This document shows positions 7,922 to 16,321 of a DNA stretch of 64,000 nucleotides, in pieces. The stretch comes from Nonomuraea jabiensis (GTDB lineage Bacteria > Actinomycetota > Actinomycetes > Streptosporangiales > Streptosporangiaceae), in the NCBI RefSeq assembly GCF_014204795.1, contig NZ_JACHMB010000001.1, positions 4,464,001 to 4,528,000 on the forward strand, in the 5' to 3' direction. A program made the translations under genes and the position numbers. The notes beneath the pieces are model-generated. The model saw only the letters and a program-made list of their open reading frames with translations. It was not told the DNA's origin and ran no database searches. Position 1 is the first letter of the stretch. The number at the start of each line of letters is the position of its first letter.

Positions 7922-9664
7922 TTACGACGTGAGCTGGGCCGGGCGCAGGCGCGGCAGGCGCAGCCGGGGCCTGCGGGGCCGGCCCAGGGTGATGAACGCC
8001 TCGGCCTGCAACGCCGAGACCCCGATGCGGGGCAGGTCGCGGGCGTTCGGATAGACCACGAAGCGCGGCTCCCAGATCGGCCGGAACTTGGCGTTGAACC
8101 GATAGAGCGACTCGATCTGGAACCAGTGCGACAGGAAGATCAGCAACGCCCGCCAGGCCCGCAGCACCGGTCCGGCCCCGAGGCGCTCCCCGCGGGCCAG
8201 GACCGCGCGGAACATGGCGAAGTTCAGTGAGACCTGCGTGATGCCCAGGGCGGGCGCGGCCTGGAGGGTCTTGACGATCAGGAACTCGTTGAGCCCCGGA
8301 TCGGCGCCCCGGTCGCGCCGCATCAGGTCGAGCGAGATGCCGTGCGGCCCCCACGGCACGAAGTGCAGCACGGCCTTGAGCTCGCCGTCCTTGTGGGCGG
8401 TGGCCACCAGGCACTGGGAGTCGGCCGGGTCGCCGAGGCGCCCGAGCGCCATGGAGTAGCCGCGCTCGGTCTCGGTGCCGCGCCAGGAGTCGGCCGCCTG
8501 CTGGACGCGTTCACGCTCCTGGGCGGTCAGGTCGGCGGTGCGGCGCACGTGGCAGGTGTAGCCGTTCCGCTCGGTCCTGTTGACCATCTGGCGGACGTTG
8601 CGCATGGCGCGGCCCTCCAGCGTGAAGTCGGCGACGTCGACGATGGCCTCGTCGCCGATCTCCAGCGCGGACAGCCTGGCCTCGCGCGTCCACACCTCGC
8701 CGCCGGTCTCGCCGCAGCCGATGACGGCCGGCACCCAGGCGTGCCGCCTGGCCTCGTTCATGAACACCTTGATCGCCGCCGGCCACGCCTCGCGGTCGCC
8801 GATCGGGTCGCCGCTGGCCAGCATGACCCCGGACACGACGCGATAGGCGATGGCCGCCTTCCCCGAAGGGGAGAACAGCACGCTCTTGTCCCGCCGCAGC
8901 GCGAAGTAGCCGAGCGAGTCGCGCTCGCCGTGCTGGGCGAGCAGGGCGCGCAGGCGCCGCTCGTCGTCCTCGGTGAGCTCGGCGGCCGGGCGTTCGGGGC
9001 GCAGCGCCAGGTGGAGCGTGGAGACGGCGGTGAGCGTGCCGAGCGCGACCAGGGAGAAGTAGACCAGGTCGGAGACCCGCTCGACGGTGAACGTGACCGG
9101 GCCCTCGATCCCGACCAGGCCGAGCAGGACGTGTTCGAGGCGGTCGAGCACGCTCGGACGGCCCACGATCACGTGGGGGCGGGCGCTGACGATGAGGTAG
9201 CCGAGGCCCACGTCGATGGCGCCGAGCACGAGCAGGTTGCCCAGGGCGCGCCAGCGCGAGCGCGGGTCGGGCAGCGCGGCGAACTCGCCCCTGCCCCACA
9301 CGAGCAGGGCCAGCAGGGCCAGGCTGATCACGGCCGACGCCGGACGCAGGTGGACGAAGCTCACGGCGGCGCTCACCGGGAGCAGCACCACGACCGCGCG
9401 CCAGGCGCGCACCTTCCCGCGGCGCAGCGCGTGCGCGAGCATGATGAGCATGATGCCGACGACCAGGGAGGACGCTCTGGCGAAGGTCGTGACGATGCCC
9501 GGCAAGAGGTCCGTCCACTCGCCCATGCGGCTGTGCTCGAAGCGGGGGAACACCGCCTTGCTGATGTCCAGCAGGCCGACCACCAGCGAGGCGTAGGCGG
9601 CCACGGCACGAATCCAGGAGCGCTTCACACTCCGAGATTGAAGACCCGGCCGGGTAATCTCCAT
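7922..9664 (-). CDS. MprF-like phosphatidylglycerol aminoacyltransferase
   Basis: 580 residues. The N-terminal ~260 hold about six to seven membrane helices; the C-terminal ~320 form the DUF2156 dual-GNAT domain (SLGYFALRRDKSVLFSPSGK, then SGDPIGD, then NEFLIVKTLQ and SLNFAMFRAVLARGE). Such enzymes move an amino acid, typically lysine, from tRNA to phosphatidylglycerol and alter membrane charge. The ATG at 9664 is preferred over far-upstream starts because GGGAG lies six bases before it. It diverges from an Ag85-like esterase with only 40 bases between starts. Lysine specificity cannot be proved from sequence. Confidence 0.85.
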   Translation of the reverse strand: MEITRPGLQSRSVKRSWIRAVAAYASLVVGLLDISKAVFPRFEHSRMGEWTDLLPGIVTTFARASSLVVGIMLIMLAHALRRGKVRAWRAVVVLLPVSAAVSFVHLRPASAVISLALLALLVWGRGEFAALPDPRSRWRALGNLLVLGAIDVGLGYLIVSARPHVIVGRPSVLDRLEHVLLGLVGIEGPVTFTVERVSDLVYFSLVALGTLTAVSTLHLALRPERPAAELTEDDERRLRALLAQHGERDSLGYFALRRDKSVLFSPSGKAAIAYRVVSGVMLASGDPIGDREAWPAAIKVFMNEARRHAWVPAVIGCGETGGEVWTREARLSALEIGDEAIVDVADFTLEGRAMRNVRQMVNRTERNGYTCHVRRTADLTAQERERVQQAADSWRGTETERGYSMALGRLGDPADSQCLVATAHKDGELKAVLHFVPWGPHGISLDLMRRDRGADPGLNEFLIVKTLQAAPALGITQVSLNFAMFRAVLARGERLGAGPVLRAWRALLIFLSHWFQIESLYRFNAKFRPIWEPRFVVYPNARDLPRIGVSALQAEAFITLGRPRRPRLRLPRLRPAQLTS

Positions 9665-9704
9665 GTTAACTCCCTGCTTACGGCCCTCCCTGTATTCGTG
9701 CCTC

Positions 9705-10781
9705 ATGGGACTGAACTCAATCGGCCTGCTGGTCACCTTCTCGGTGCTGGCGGTGGCGGCGATGGCGACGACGGTGTGGCTGTGGCCGCGGCTGAGCCCG
9801 GCGCGCTGGAGCGCCGTGCTGGGCCGGGTGGGCGCGCTGGCCGTCTGCCAGGCGTTCACGCTGGCCGCCCTGGGGCTGGCGGTGAACCAGTACTTCGCCT
9901 TCTACAGTTCCTGGAGCGATCTCCTGGGCACCGACACGGCGACGGCGCCGATCACGGTCGCCGCCTCGGGGCTGCAGGTGCTGAGCACCCGCTCGGTGCC
10001 GGGCGGGCGGATCGAACAGGTGATCATGCCGGGGCCGTCCACGCGCCTGAGCGAGGAGGCGTACGTGTTCCTGCCCACGGCGTACCTGAAGCACACCACG
10101 GAGCGCTTCCCCGCGATCATCGCGCTCACCGGCTACCCGGGTGACCCGCGCAACCTCATGACCCGGCTCGACCTGCCGGGCCGGATGGCCAAGGCCATCG
10201 CCCAGCACCAGGTCAACCCCACGGTCCTGGTCATGATGCGGCCCAGCGTGGTGCTGCCGCGCGACACCGAGTGCGTGGACGTGCCGAACGGGCCGCAGGT
10301 CCAGACGTACTTCGCGAACGACGTCAAACACGAGATGACCACGCACTACCGGGTGGCGGAGGGCCGGGACTCGTGGGGCATCCTGGGCGGCTCGACCGGC
10401 GGCTACTGCGCGCTCAAGATCGTCATGAGCCATCCCGACCAGTTCGCGGCGGCGGTCTCGCAGTCGGGCTACTTCAAGACGATCGTCGACGGCACCACCG
10501 GTGACCTGTTCCACGGGGACAAGTCGGTCGAACAGCGCAACGATCTGATGTGGCGGCTGGCCAACCTGCCCGCGCCGCCCGTGAACGTGCTCGTCACCAG
10601 CAGCAGGAAGGGGGAGAGCGACTATCCGGCGACCATGAGGTTCCTGAGCGCGGTGAAGCCGCCGATGCGGGCGTCCTCGCTGATCCTGCCCAGCGGCGGG
10701 CACAACTTCAACACCTGGAATCGCGAGCTCCCGCAGGCCCTTCCGTGGCTGGCCCAGCAACTCGTCGCCCCCGCCGCCTGA
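9705..10781 (+). CDS. Ag85/esterase-D-like membrane-anchored esterase
   Basis: 358 residues. Two N-terminal hydrophobic segments (about 6-26 and 42-62) tether an extracellular alpha/beta hydrolase domain. The nucleophile elbow is GGSTGG, and SGGHNFNTW near the C-terminus supplies the catalytic His. The fold class includes mycolyltransferases and feruloyl/S-formylglutathione esterases; the acyl substrate is unknown. ATG at 9705 fits the hydrophobic N-terminus; an in-frame start at 9663 would overlap the divergent gene. The shared 40-base gap implies co-regulation with the MprF-like gene. Confidence 0.82.
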   Translation: MGLNSIGLLVTFSVLAVAAMATTVWLWPRLSPARWSAVLGRVGALAVCQAFTLAALGLAVNQYFAFYSSWSDLLGTDTATAPITVAASGLQVLSTRSVPGGRIEQVIMPGPSTRLSEEAYVFLPTAYLKHTTERFPAIIALTGYPGDPRNLMTRLDLPGRMAKAIAQHQVNPTVLVMMRPSVVLPRDTECVDVPNGPQVQTYFANDVKHEMTTHYRVAEGRDSWGILGGSTGGYCALKIVMSHPDQFAAAVSQSGYFKTIVDGTTGDLFHGDKSVEQRNDLMWRLANLPAPPVNVLVTSSRKGESDYPATMRFLSAVKPPMRASSLILPSGGHNFNTWNRELPQALPWLAQQLVAPAA

Positions 10782-10787
10782 ACGGGG

Positions 10788-11126
10788 TCAGCGGCCGGAG
10801 GGCCGCAGGAGCCGCAGCGCCTTCTCCTTCTCGAAGTCGAGGGCCCGGCGCGGCACCTGGATCCGCCCGATCCGTACCCCGAGATCGCGGACGGCCGCCG
10901 CCACCGTGGGCTCGCTGAGCACCCGCAGCGCGAAGGCCAGCTCCGCGGGCGAGACGTCGAACTGCTTCTCCAGCTCCACCCCCTGCGCCACCGCCGCCAG
11001 CTCGTCGGGCCCGAACCGCCGGTGCGCCCCCTGCTCCCGCACGGGCGGCAGCAGACCGAGTGCCTCCCGATATCGGAGCATTCGAGGGGACATGCCGAGC
11101 CGCTTCGCGGCCTCCGTGATACGCAT
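10788..11126 (-). CDS. MerR-family transcriptional regulator
   Basis: 112 residues. The N-terminal winged helix is plain (MRITEAAKRLGMSPRMLRYRE, split at 20 residues, then GAHRRFGPDEL), followed by a helical dimer region and no long effector domain. No cysteines suited to metal sensing are seen. It lies between a convergent esterase gene and the divergent ahcY, so it may act on its own promoter or on ahcY; nothing in the sequence decides this. A short direct repeat covers its start codon. Confidence 0.85.
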   Translation of the reverse strand: MRITEAAKRLGMSPRMLRYREALGLLPPVREQGAHRRFGPDELAAVAQGVELEKQFDVSPAELAFALRVLSEPTVAAAVRDLGVRIGRIQVPRRALDFEKEKALRLLRPSGR

Positions 11127-11140
11127 TCTTACATTCTTAC
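11121..11140. promoter_or_regulatory. Direct repeat over the MerR gene start
   Basis: CATTCTTACATTCTTACG contains an 8-base element (CATTCTTA) twice in tandem, overlapping the MerR start codon. It stands out as AT-rich in GC-rich surroundings and leaves no standard ribosome binding site for the gene, so it could be an autoregulatory operator or a leaderless start. Binding is not shown by sequence alone. Confidence 0.3.
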
Positions 11141-11228
11141 GTCAGTTTCGACCGCTCCGAGATGCGCACCCCTCGAAGGGCCGCCTAAACTCGTCGGGAC
11201 AACCATCAGTGACGCGAGGGGAAACCCG

Positions 11229-12656
11229 ATGGACTTCAAGGTCGCAGACCTTTCACTTGCCGACTTCGGCCGCAAGGAGATCCGGCTCGCCGAGCACGAG
11301 ATGCCCGGCCTCATGGCGATTCGCAAGGAGTACGCGGCCTCCCAGCCCCTTCGCGGCGCGAAGATCATGGGCTCCCTGCACATGACGATCCAGACGGCCG
11401 TCCTCATCGAGACGCTCGTCGCGCTCGGCGCCGAAGTCCGCTGGGTCAGCTGCAACATCTTCTCCACGCAGGACCACGCCGCCGCCGCGGTGGTCGTCGG
11501 CCCCAACGGCACCACGGACGACCCGCAGGGCGTGCCGGTGTTCGCCTGGAAGGGCGAGACGCTGGAGGAATACTGGTGGTGCACCGAGCAGGCCCTCACC
11601 TGGCCCGACGGCGACGCCCCCAACATGATCCTCGACGACGGCGGCGACGCCACGCTGCTGGTCCACAAGGGCGCCGAGTACGAGAAGGCGGGCGCCGTGC
11701 CGGCCGCCACCGCCGACGACCCGGAGGAGTGGCACGTCATCATCGACCTGCTCACCCGCACGGTCGGCGACGACAAGAGGTGGACCAGGATCGCCGAGAG
11801 CATCAAGGGCGTCACCGAGGAGACCACGACCGGCGTGCACCGCCTCTACGAGATGCACAAGAACGGCCAGCTCCTCTTCCCGGCCATCAACGTCAACGAC
11901 TCGGTCACCAAGTCCAAGTTCGACAACAAGTACGGCTGCCGCCACTCCGTCATCGACGGTCTCAACCGCGCCACCGACGTGCTCATCGGCGGCAAGGTGG
12001 CCGTGGTGTGCGGCTACGGCGACGTCGGCAAGGGCTGTGCCGACGCGCTGCGCGGCCAGGGCGCCCGCGTCATCGTCACCGAGATCGACCCGATCTGCGC
12101 GCTCCAGGCGGCCATGGACGGCTTCCAGGTGACCACGCTGGACGAGGTCGTCGGCATCGCCGACATCTTCGTGACCGCCACCGGCAACTTCAACATCATC
12201 ACCGCCGACCACATGGCGAGGATGAAGCACCAGGCGATCGTCTCCAACATCGGCCACTTCGACAACGAGATCGACATGGCCGGCCTCGCCAAGCTGCCCG
12301 GCATCGCGAAGAACAACATCAAGCCGCAGGTCGACGAGTGGGTCTTCGCCGACGGCCACTCGATCATCGTCCTCGCCGAGGGCCGCCTGATGAACCTCGG
12401 CTGCGCCACCGGCCACCCGAGCTTCGTCATGTCCAACTCGTTCACCAACCAGGTGATCGCGCAGATCGAGCTGTTCACGAAGACGGCCGAATACCCGATC
12501 GGCGTCTACACGCTGCCCAAGCACCTGGACGAGAAGGTCGCCCGCCTGCACCTCGACGCCCTGGGCGTCAAGCTCACCGAGCTCACCAAGGAGCAGGCCG
12601 CCTACATCGGCGTCCACGTCGAGGGCCCCTACAAGTCCGACCACTACCGGTACTGA
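11229..12656 (+). CDS. ahcY: S-adenosylhomocysteine hydrolase
   Basis: 475 residues, the bacterial/eukaryotic long form. It splits S-adenosylhomocysteine to adenosine and homocysteine, sustaining the methyl cycle. Seen are the NAD-binding VCGYGDVGKGCA (about 260-271), NIFSTQDHAAAA, the substrate-site TTTGVHRL, GHFDNEIDM and the C-terminal KSDHYRY whose Lys and Tyr reach the neighbouring subunit's NAD. The ATG follows GAGGGG at good distance. A strong terminator sits right after the stop, separating it from the second hydrolase. Confidence 0.95.
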   Translation: MDFKVADLSLADFGRKEIRLAEHEMPGLMAIRKEYAASQPLRGAKIMGSLHMTIQTAVLIETLVALGAEVRWVSCNIFSTQDHAAAAVVVGPNGTTDDPQGVPVFAWKGETLEEYWWCTEQALTWPDGDAPNMILDDGGDATLLVHKGAEYEKAGAVPAATADDPEEWHVIIDLLTRTVGDDKRWTRIAESIKGVTEETTTGVHRLYEMHKNGQLLFPAINVNDSVTKSKFDNKYGCRHSVIDGLNRATDVLIGGKVAVVCGYGDVGKGCADALRGQGARVIVTEIDPICALQAAMDGFQVTTLDEVVGIADIFVTATGNFNIITADHMARMKHQAIVSNIGHFDNEIDMAGLAKLPGIAKNNIKPQVDEWVFADGHSIIVLAEGRLMNLGCATGHPSFVMSNSFTNQVIAQIELFTKTAEYPIGVYTLPKHLDEKVARLHLDALGVKLTELTKEQAAYIGVHVEGPYKSDHYRY

Positions 12657-12671
12657 ATCTTTGTTTTCAGC

Positions 12672-12712
12672 AAGCTCCGGGAGGGGTTTCTCGCCTCCCG
12701 GAGCTTTCCGTC
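12672..12712 (+). terminator. Rho-independent terminator after ahcY
   Basis: AAGCTCCGGGAGG (12672-12684) pairs with CCTCCCGGAGCTT (12694-12706), a 13-bp perfect stem with a 9-base loop, followed by a short T run. It lies 16 bases after the ahcY stop. Confidence 0.85.
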
Positions 12713-12852
12713 CATGGTTTTTTACGGCGGAGCACGGTGGGCCGCACGCGCCGACGTCAGTGGCCGTCCGTCATGGCCGGTCGTGAAGGCTCACGGGTCG
12801 CTCGCCGTGACGGCGCGCGTTCTTGGCCGTCTTCTTCGCTCGAAGGGCTGGC

Positions 12853-14088
12853 ATGGATCTCTGGGAAAGTGGCGAGCGGCAGATCTCCTGGGCCGCTCGT
12901 TCGATGCCGGTGTTGACCGCGATCGGAGAGCGGTTCGGCGTCGAACGGCCGCTGGACGGGCTGAAGATCGCCGCCTGCCTGCACGTCACCGCCGAGACGG
13001 CCGTACTGATGGGGGCCCTGAAGGCGGGCGGGGCCGAGATCGCGCTCGCCGCGTCCAACCCGCTGTCCACGCAGGACGACGTGGCCGAGGCGCTGCGTGC
13101 CTACGGGATCGCCGTGCACGCGCGGGCCGGCGTCGATCGGGCCACCTACTACCGGCACATCCACCAGGCGCTCGACCTCGAGCCCGACCTCGTGCTCGAC
13201 GACGGGTGCGACCTGGTGAACATTCTCCACACCGAACGTACCGACCTGCTCGAACACGTCACGGGCGGGTGCGAGGAGACCACCACCGGGATCATCCGGC
13301 TGCGGCAGATGGCCGCCGAGGGCGCGTTGAGGTTCCCCGTCGTGGCGGTGAACGACACCCGGACCAAGCGCATGTTCGACAACCGCTACGGCACCGGGCA
13401 GTCCACGCTGGACGGCATCATGCGCGCCACCAACGCCATGCTGGCCGGGCGCACGGTGGTCGTGGCCGGGTTCGGGTTCTGCGGGCGGGGCGTGGCCGAG
13501 CGGGCCAAGGGGTTCGGCGCGCGGGTGATCGTGACCGAGATCGACGCCGTGAAGGCGCTCGACGCGAACCTCCAGGGGTACGAGGTCCGGCCCATGGCGC
13601 AGGCGGCGATGCTCGGCGACCTCTTCGTCACCGTGACCGGCAACCGCGACGTGATCAGGGCCGAGCACCTGTCGGTCATGAAGGACGGTGCGATCCTGGC
13701 CAACGCCGGGCACTTCGACGTGGAGATCGACGTGCGGGCGCTGGACGAGCTGGCCACCGAGGTGCACCGCGGGGTGCGGCCCAACACCGACGAGTACGTG
13801 CTGCCCGACGGCCGGCGGCTGCTGCTGCTCGCCGAGGGGCGGCTGGTCAACCTCACCGCCGCCGAAGGCCATCCGGCGGCCGTCATGGACATGTCGTTCT
13901 CCGCGCAGGCGCTGGCCGTGGCGTGGCTGGTCGGCGAGCGTTCCCGCCTCGATCCCGGCGTCTACGACGTCCCGGAGGAGATCGATCACGAGGTGGCCAA
14001 GCTGAAGCTGGCCGCGGCCGGGATCGGCATCGACGAGCTCACGCCTGAGCAGGAGGACTATCTCCACTCCTGGCGGGTCGGCTCCTAG
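12853..14088 (+). CDS. Second SAH hydrolase, archaeal/Thermotoga-like short form
   Basis: 411 residues, homologous along its length to the preceding enzyme but lacking the internal insertion of the long form and the C-terminal KxxxxYRY; it ends EQEDYLHSWRVGS as archaeal enzymes do. The NAD loop is VAGFGFCGRGVA, and NPLSTQDDVA, EETTTGIIRL and NAGHFDVEID are kept, so it is probably active. ATG at 12853 is used because GAAGGG precedes it by about eight bases; a TTG at 12823 is the alternative. It may use another substrate such as S-inosylhomocysteine, which I cannot decide here. Confidence 0.85.
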   Translation: MDLWESGERQISWAARSMPVLTAIGERFGVERPLDGLKIAACLHVTAETAVLMGALKAGGAEIALAASNPLSTQDDVAEALRAYGIAVHARAGVDRATYYRHIHQALDLEPDLVLDDGCDLVNILHTERTDLLEHVTGGCEETTTGIIRLRQMAAEGALRFPVVAVNDTRTKRMFDNRYGTGQSTLDGIMRATNAMLAGRTVVVAGFGFCGRGVAERAKGFGARVIVTEIDAVKALDANLQGYEVRPMAQAAMLGDLFVTVTGNRDVIRAEHLSVMKDGAILANAGHFDVEIDVRALDELATEVHRGVRPNTDEYVLPDGRRLLLLAEGRLVNLTAAEGHPAAVMDMSFSAQALAVAWLVGERSRLDPGVYDVPEEIDHEVAKLKLAAAGIGIDELTPEQEDYLHSWRVGS

Positions 14089-14185
14089 ACGGACGGGAGT
14101 CGCCTGTGGGGTTGGCGTGGCCGATGATATTGCAGGATGATCGGATGATCCTGGAATGTCTGGCGGTGGAGAAAGGGTCTGCCAC

Positions 14186-15094
14186 GTGAGTCCGTCCCCC
14201 AAGTCCCTTCCGATGGGAGGGTTCGCGTTCTCCGCCCTCGGCGTCGGTGCCGTGGTCCTGCAGATGCTGTCCGTCGTCTATCCCGACGGCGACCCCGCCA
14301 GGGCGCGCGAGGCCGCGCGCCTGCTGCGGCAGCTGGCCACGCGGGTGGACACCAGCCTGGACGACGTGGAGGACGTCGCGCGAACGGTGTGGCGTCCGCC
14401 CAGCTCCGGCGCGGGAGTCGACGCCTTCAGGAAGTACTTCGGCGAAGATCTCGCGCCCTACCCGCCGCACGTGTCCGCGTACCTGCGCGGGCTGGCCGAC
14501 GCGGTCGACGACTACGCGGACCTGCTGGAGCAGACCCAGCACGCGCTCCGCACGATGGCCATGATCCAGTGGCTCGAGCTGCTGATGTTCTTCTGCTGGC
14601 CGGCCATCGACAGGAAGGTCCAGACGCTGATCAACTGGGCGATGCGGAAGAAGCAGGCGGGGCTGCTGGTCAGGATGTTCAATCACGCGGTGGGCAAGCG
14701 GTTCATCTACGCCGTGGGCGGCAGCCTCGCCTACACGGCCCTCGACCAGCTGCTCGTCAACGGGGTCAAGCTGGGGCGAGGCGAGGACATGGGGTCGTCG
14801 GGCGACCAGGGCGAGTACATGGTGAAGAACTTCGCCGCGGCCATGGTCTTCTACCATGTGGATCCCGCCAATTTCGGCAAGGCCGCCAACCTGCTGCCGA
14901 AGAACCAGGCGGCGCAGAACGCCATCGTGTTCCTCACCGGGTCCTCCATCTTCACCACCACGGCGAACGCGCTCAACCGGCCCGGCGACGTGATCGACGA
15001 CCCGGCCAGCCTGTTGCCCACGTGGGAGCAGATGCTCGCCAAGCTGGGTGTCGCCGCGGGCCAGGACCAGTTCAGGCGCTGGCGCGGATACTGA
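14186..15094 (+). CDS. WXG100-like N-terminal-domain protein, no toxin domain
   Basis: 302 residues. The opening (YPDGDPARAREAARLLRQLA, followed by helices and AYLRGLADAVDDYADLLEQT) matches the WXG100-like N-terminal domain that heads CpnT-type and polymorphic toxins. Here the protein stops after a central hydrophobic stretch (about residues 120-145) and a helical region ending RRWRGY. I recognise no nuclease, ADP-ribosyltransferase or other toxin fold. GTG at 14186 follows AAAGGG; an in-frame ATG at 14156 is the alternative. It converges on a YbaB protein and a Pro/Thr-rich WXG-like protein. Confidence 0.6.
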   Translation: MSPSPKSLPMGGFAFSALGVGAVVLQMLSVVYPDGDPARAREAARLLRQLATRVDTSLDDVEDVARTVWRPPSSGAGVDAFRKYFGEDLAPYPPHVSAYLRGLADAVDDYADLLEQTQHALRTMAMIQWLELLMFFCWPAIDRKVQTLINWAMRKKQAGLLVRMFNHAVGKRFIYAVGGSLAYTALDQLLVNGVKLGRGEDMGSSGDQGEYMVKNFAAAMVFYHVDPANFGKAANLLPKNQAAQNAIVFLTGSSIFTTTANALNRPGDVIDDPASLLPTWEQMLAKLGVAAGQDQFRRWRGY

Positions 15095-15112
15095 GCGCCG
15101 GGGACCACGTAG

Positions 15113-15481
15113 CTAGTCCTGGCCGAAACGCCTGACCTCGTCGGCGAACGGGGTCAGGCCGTCCGTCATCATCCCGGCCATCCGCTTGGTCAGGTCCGCG
15201 GCGGCCTCGCTCGCGGCGGCGAGCACCGCCTCCGCCAGCGCGTCGGCGCCGAGCCGCATCGCCCGCGGGTCGATGCGCAGGCCGCCGAGCGTGCCGCTGG
15301 GCAGCACCTCGGCCTTCACCTGGCCATTGGCCGCCTCGCCGCGGCCGCGGAGGTTGTCGAGGCTTTCGCGCAGCTCCTGCAGCGGCCGCAGATCGGCCTG
15401 GAACTGGGCGAGAAGGCGCTGCATCTCCTCGTCGAGGAAGGGGGCGTCGCCGTCTGGTGTGGGCATCGGGTCTCCGAACAA
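15113..15481 (-). CDS. YbaB/EbfC family protein
   Basis: 122 residues with the YbaB core: long N-terminal helix (LLAQFQADLRPLQELRESLD), then GEVKAE-like beta strands (NGQVKAEVLPSGTLGGLRID) and a C-terminal helix. Housekeeping YbaB binds DNA beside dnaX/recR; paralogues next to WXG100 genes, like this one, are common in actinobacterial secretion loci and probably have a specialised role. It starts two bases after the stop of the upstream gene and belongs to the same transcript. Confidence 0.8.
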   Translation of the reverse strand: MFGDPMPTPDGDAPFLDEEMQRLLAQFQADLRPLQELRESLDNLRGRGEAANGQVKAEVLPSGTLGGLRIDPRAMRLGADALAEAVLAAASEAAADLTKRMAGMMTDGLTPFADEVRRFGQD

Positions 15482-15483
15482 CG

Positions 15484-16227
15484 TCAGGGGTTGAGCTTTC
15501 CGTCCGACTTCGAGTATTTGGGTGGGTCGGACACTTTCGGCAGGGACTGGATGGTCGCCCAGTGCGCGATGTCGAAGCCGGTCTTCATGCCGGCCAGCCG
15601 TTCGGCGATCCCGGGATAGACGTCGCGTAACGCGTTGACGTACGTCTCGGCCTTCTTCAGCGCGGTGGAATAGCCCTGTTTGAAGGTGTTCGCCGTCTCA
15701 TCGGTGCCGGCGAAGTCGCCCAGGGCGGCGATGGCGTCGAGAATCCGGCGGGCGTCCCTCGCCAGCTCGTCGTGCTCGGTGATGAAGCCGCCGGCCGCTC
15801 GGGTGAAGGTGCTGCCGCGGACGTCGATGTTCGGCATGCCCGGGCGGTCGAGGCCGGGCGAGCTCGGCGACGGGGTGGGGACGGGGTACGTGGGAGCAGT
15901 CGAGGGCACCGGCGACGCCCCAGGCGTTTGCGTTGGCGTCGGGGTGGGGGTGGGCGTTGGTGTGGGCGTGGGGGAAGGGCTTGGCGACGTCGGACTCGGG
16001 CTGGGCGTCGGGGACGTGGGACTCGGGCTGGGCGTCGGGGACGTGGGGCTCGGGGTGGGCGTGGGGGTCGGGGACGTCGGGCTCGGGCTGGGCTCCGGGG
16101 TCGTGGGGCTGGACGTGGGTGTCCCTGTGGGGCTCGGCGCGGGCGTCCCCGTGGGCGTCCCCGTGGGGGTGGCCGTGGGGGTGGCCGACAGCGTGGGCGA
16201 TGCGGATGGAGCGTTTGAATCTGCCAT
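15484..16227 (-). CDS. Pro/Thr/Ser-rich protein with WXG100-like C-terminus
   Basis: 247 residues. Residues 8 to about 125 are a low-complexity SPTPTPSPT-type track, built at DNA level from short GGGGTC/GGGCGT repeats. The C-terminal ~110 residues are helical (AGGFITEHDELARDARRILD, then ADETANTFKQGY-like GTDETANTFKQGYSTALKKA and LRDVYPGIAERLAGM), a pattern of WXG100/ESX-type small proteins. ATG at 16227 lies 11 bases after GAGGAGG. Unusually the disordered track precedes the helical domain. No signal peptide is seen. Function unknown. Confidence 0.6.
   Translation of the reverse strand: MADSNAPSASPTLSATPTATPTGTPTGTPAPSPTGTPTSSPTTPEPSPSPTSPTPTPTPSPTSPTPSPSPTSPTPSPSPTSPSPSPTPTPTPTPTPTPTQTPGASPVPSTAPTYPVPTPSPSSPGLDRPGMPNIDVRGSTFTRAAGGFITEHDELARDARRILDAIAALGDFAGTDETANTFKQGYSTALKKAETYVNALRDVYPGIAERLAGMKTGFDIAHWATIQSLPKVSDPPKYSKSDGKLNP
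15890..16205. repeat. Low-complexity repeat encoding a PTS-rich track
   Basis: Degenerate six-base and nine-base units around GGGGTG, GGGCGT and CTCGGG repeat through the 5' half of the Pro/Thr-rich gene. The frame is kept open on the minus strand. Such tracts are prone to length change by slippage. Confidence 0.7.
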
Positions 16228-16321
16228 AGACGTGACGTCCTCCTCACGCATTGCATGCACTTCCTGCAGGGATAGTGTAGTTTAGCGCCAGGATGAGGCC
16301 CTCGTCCTCGAAGTCGCGACC

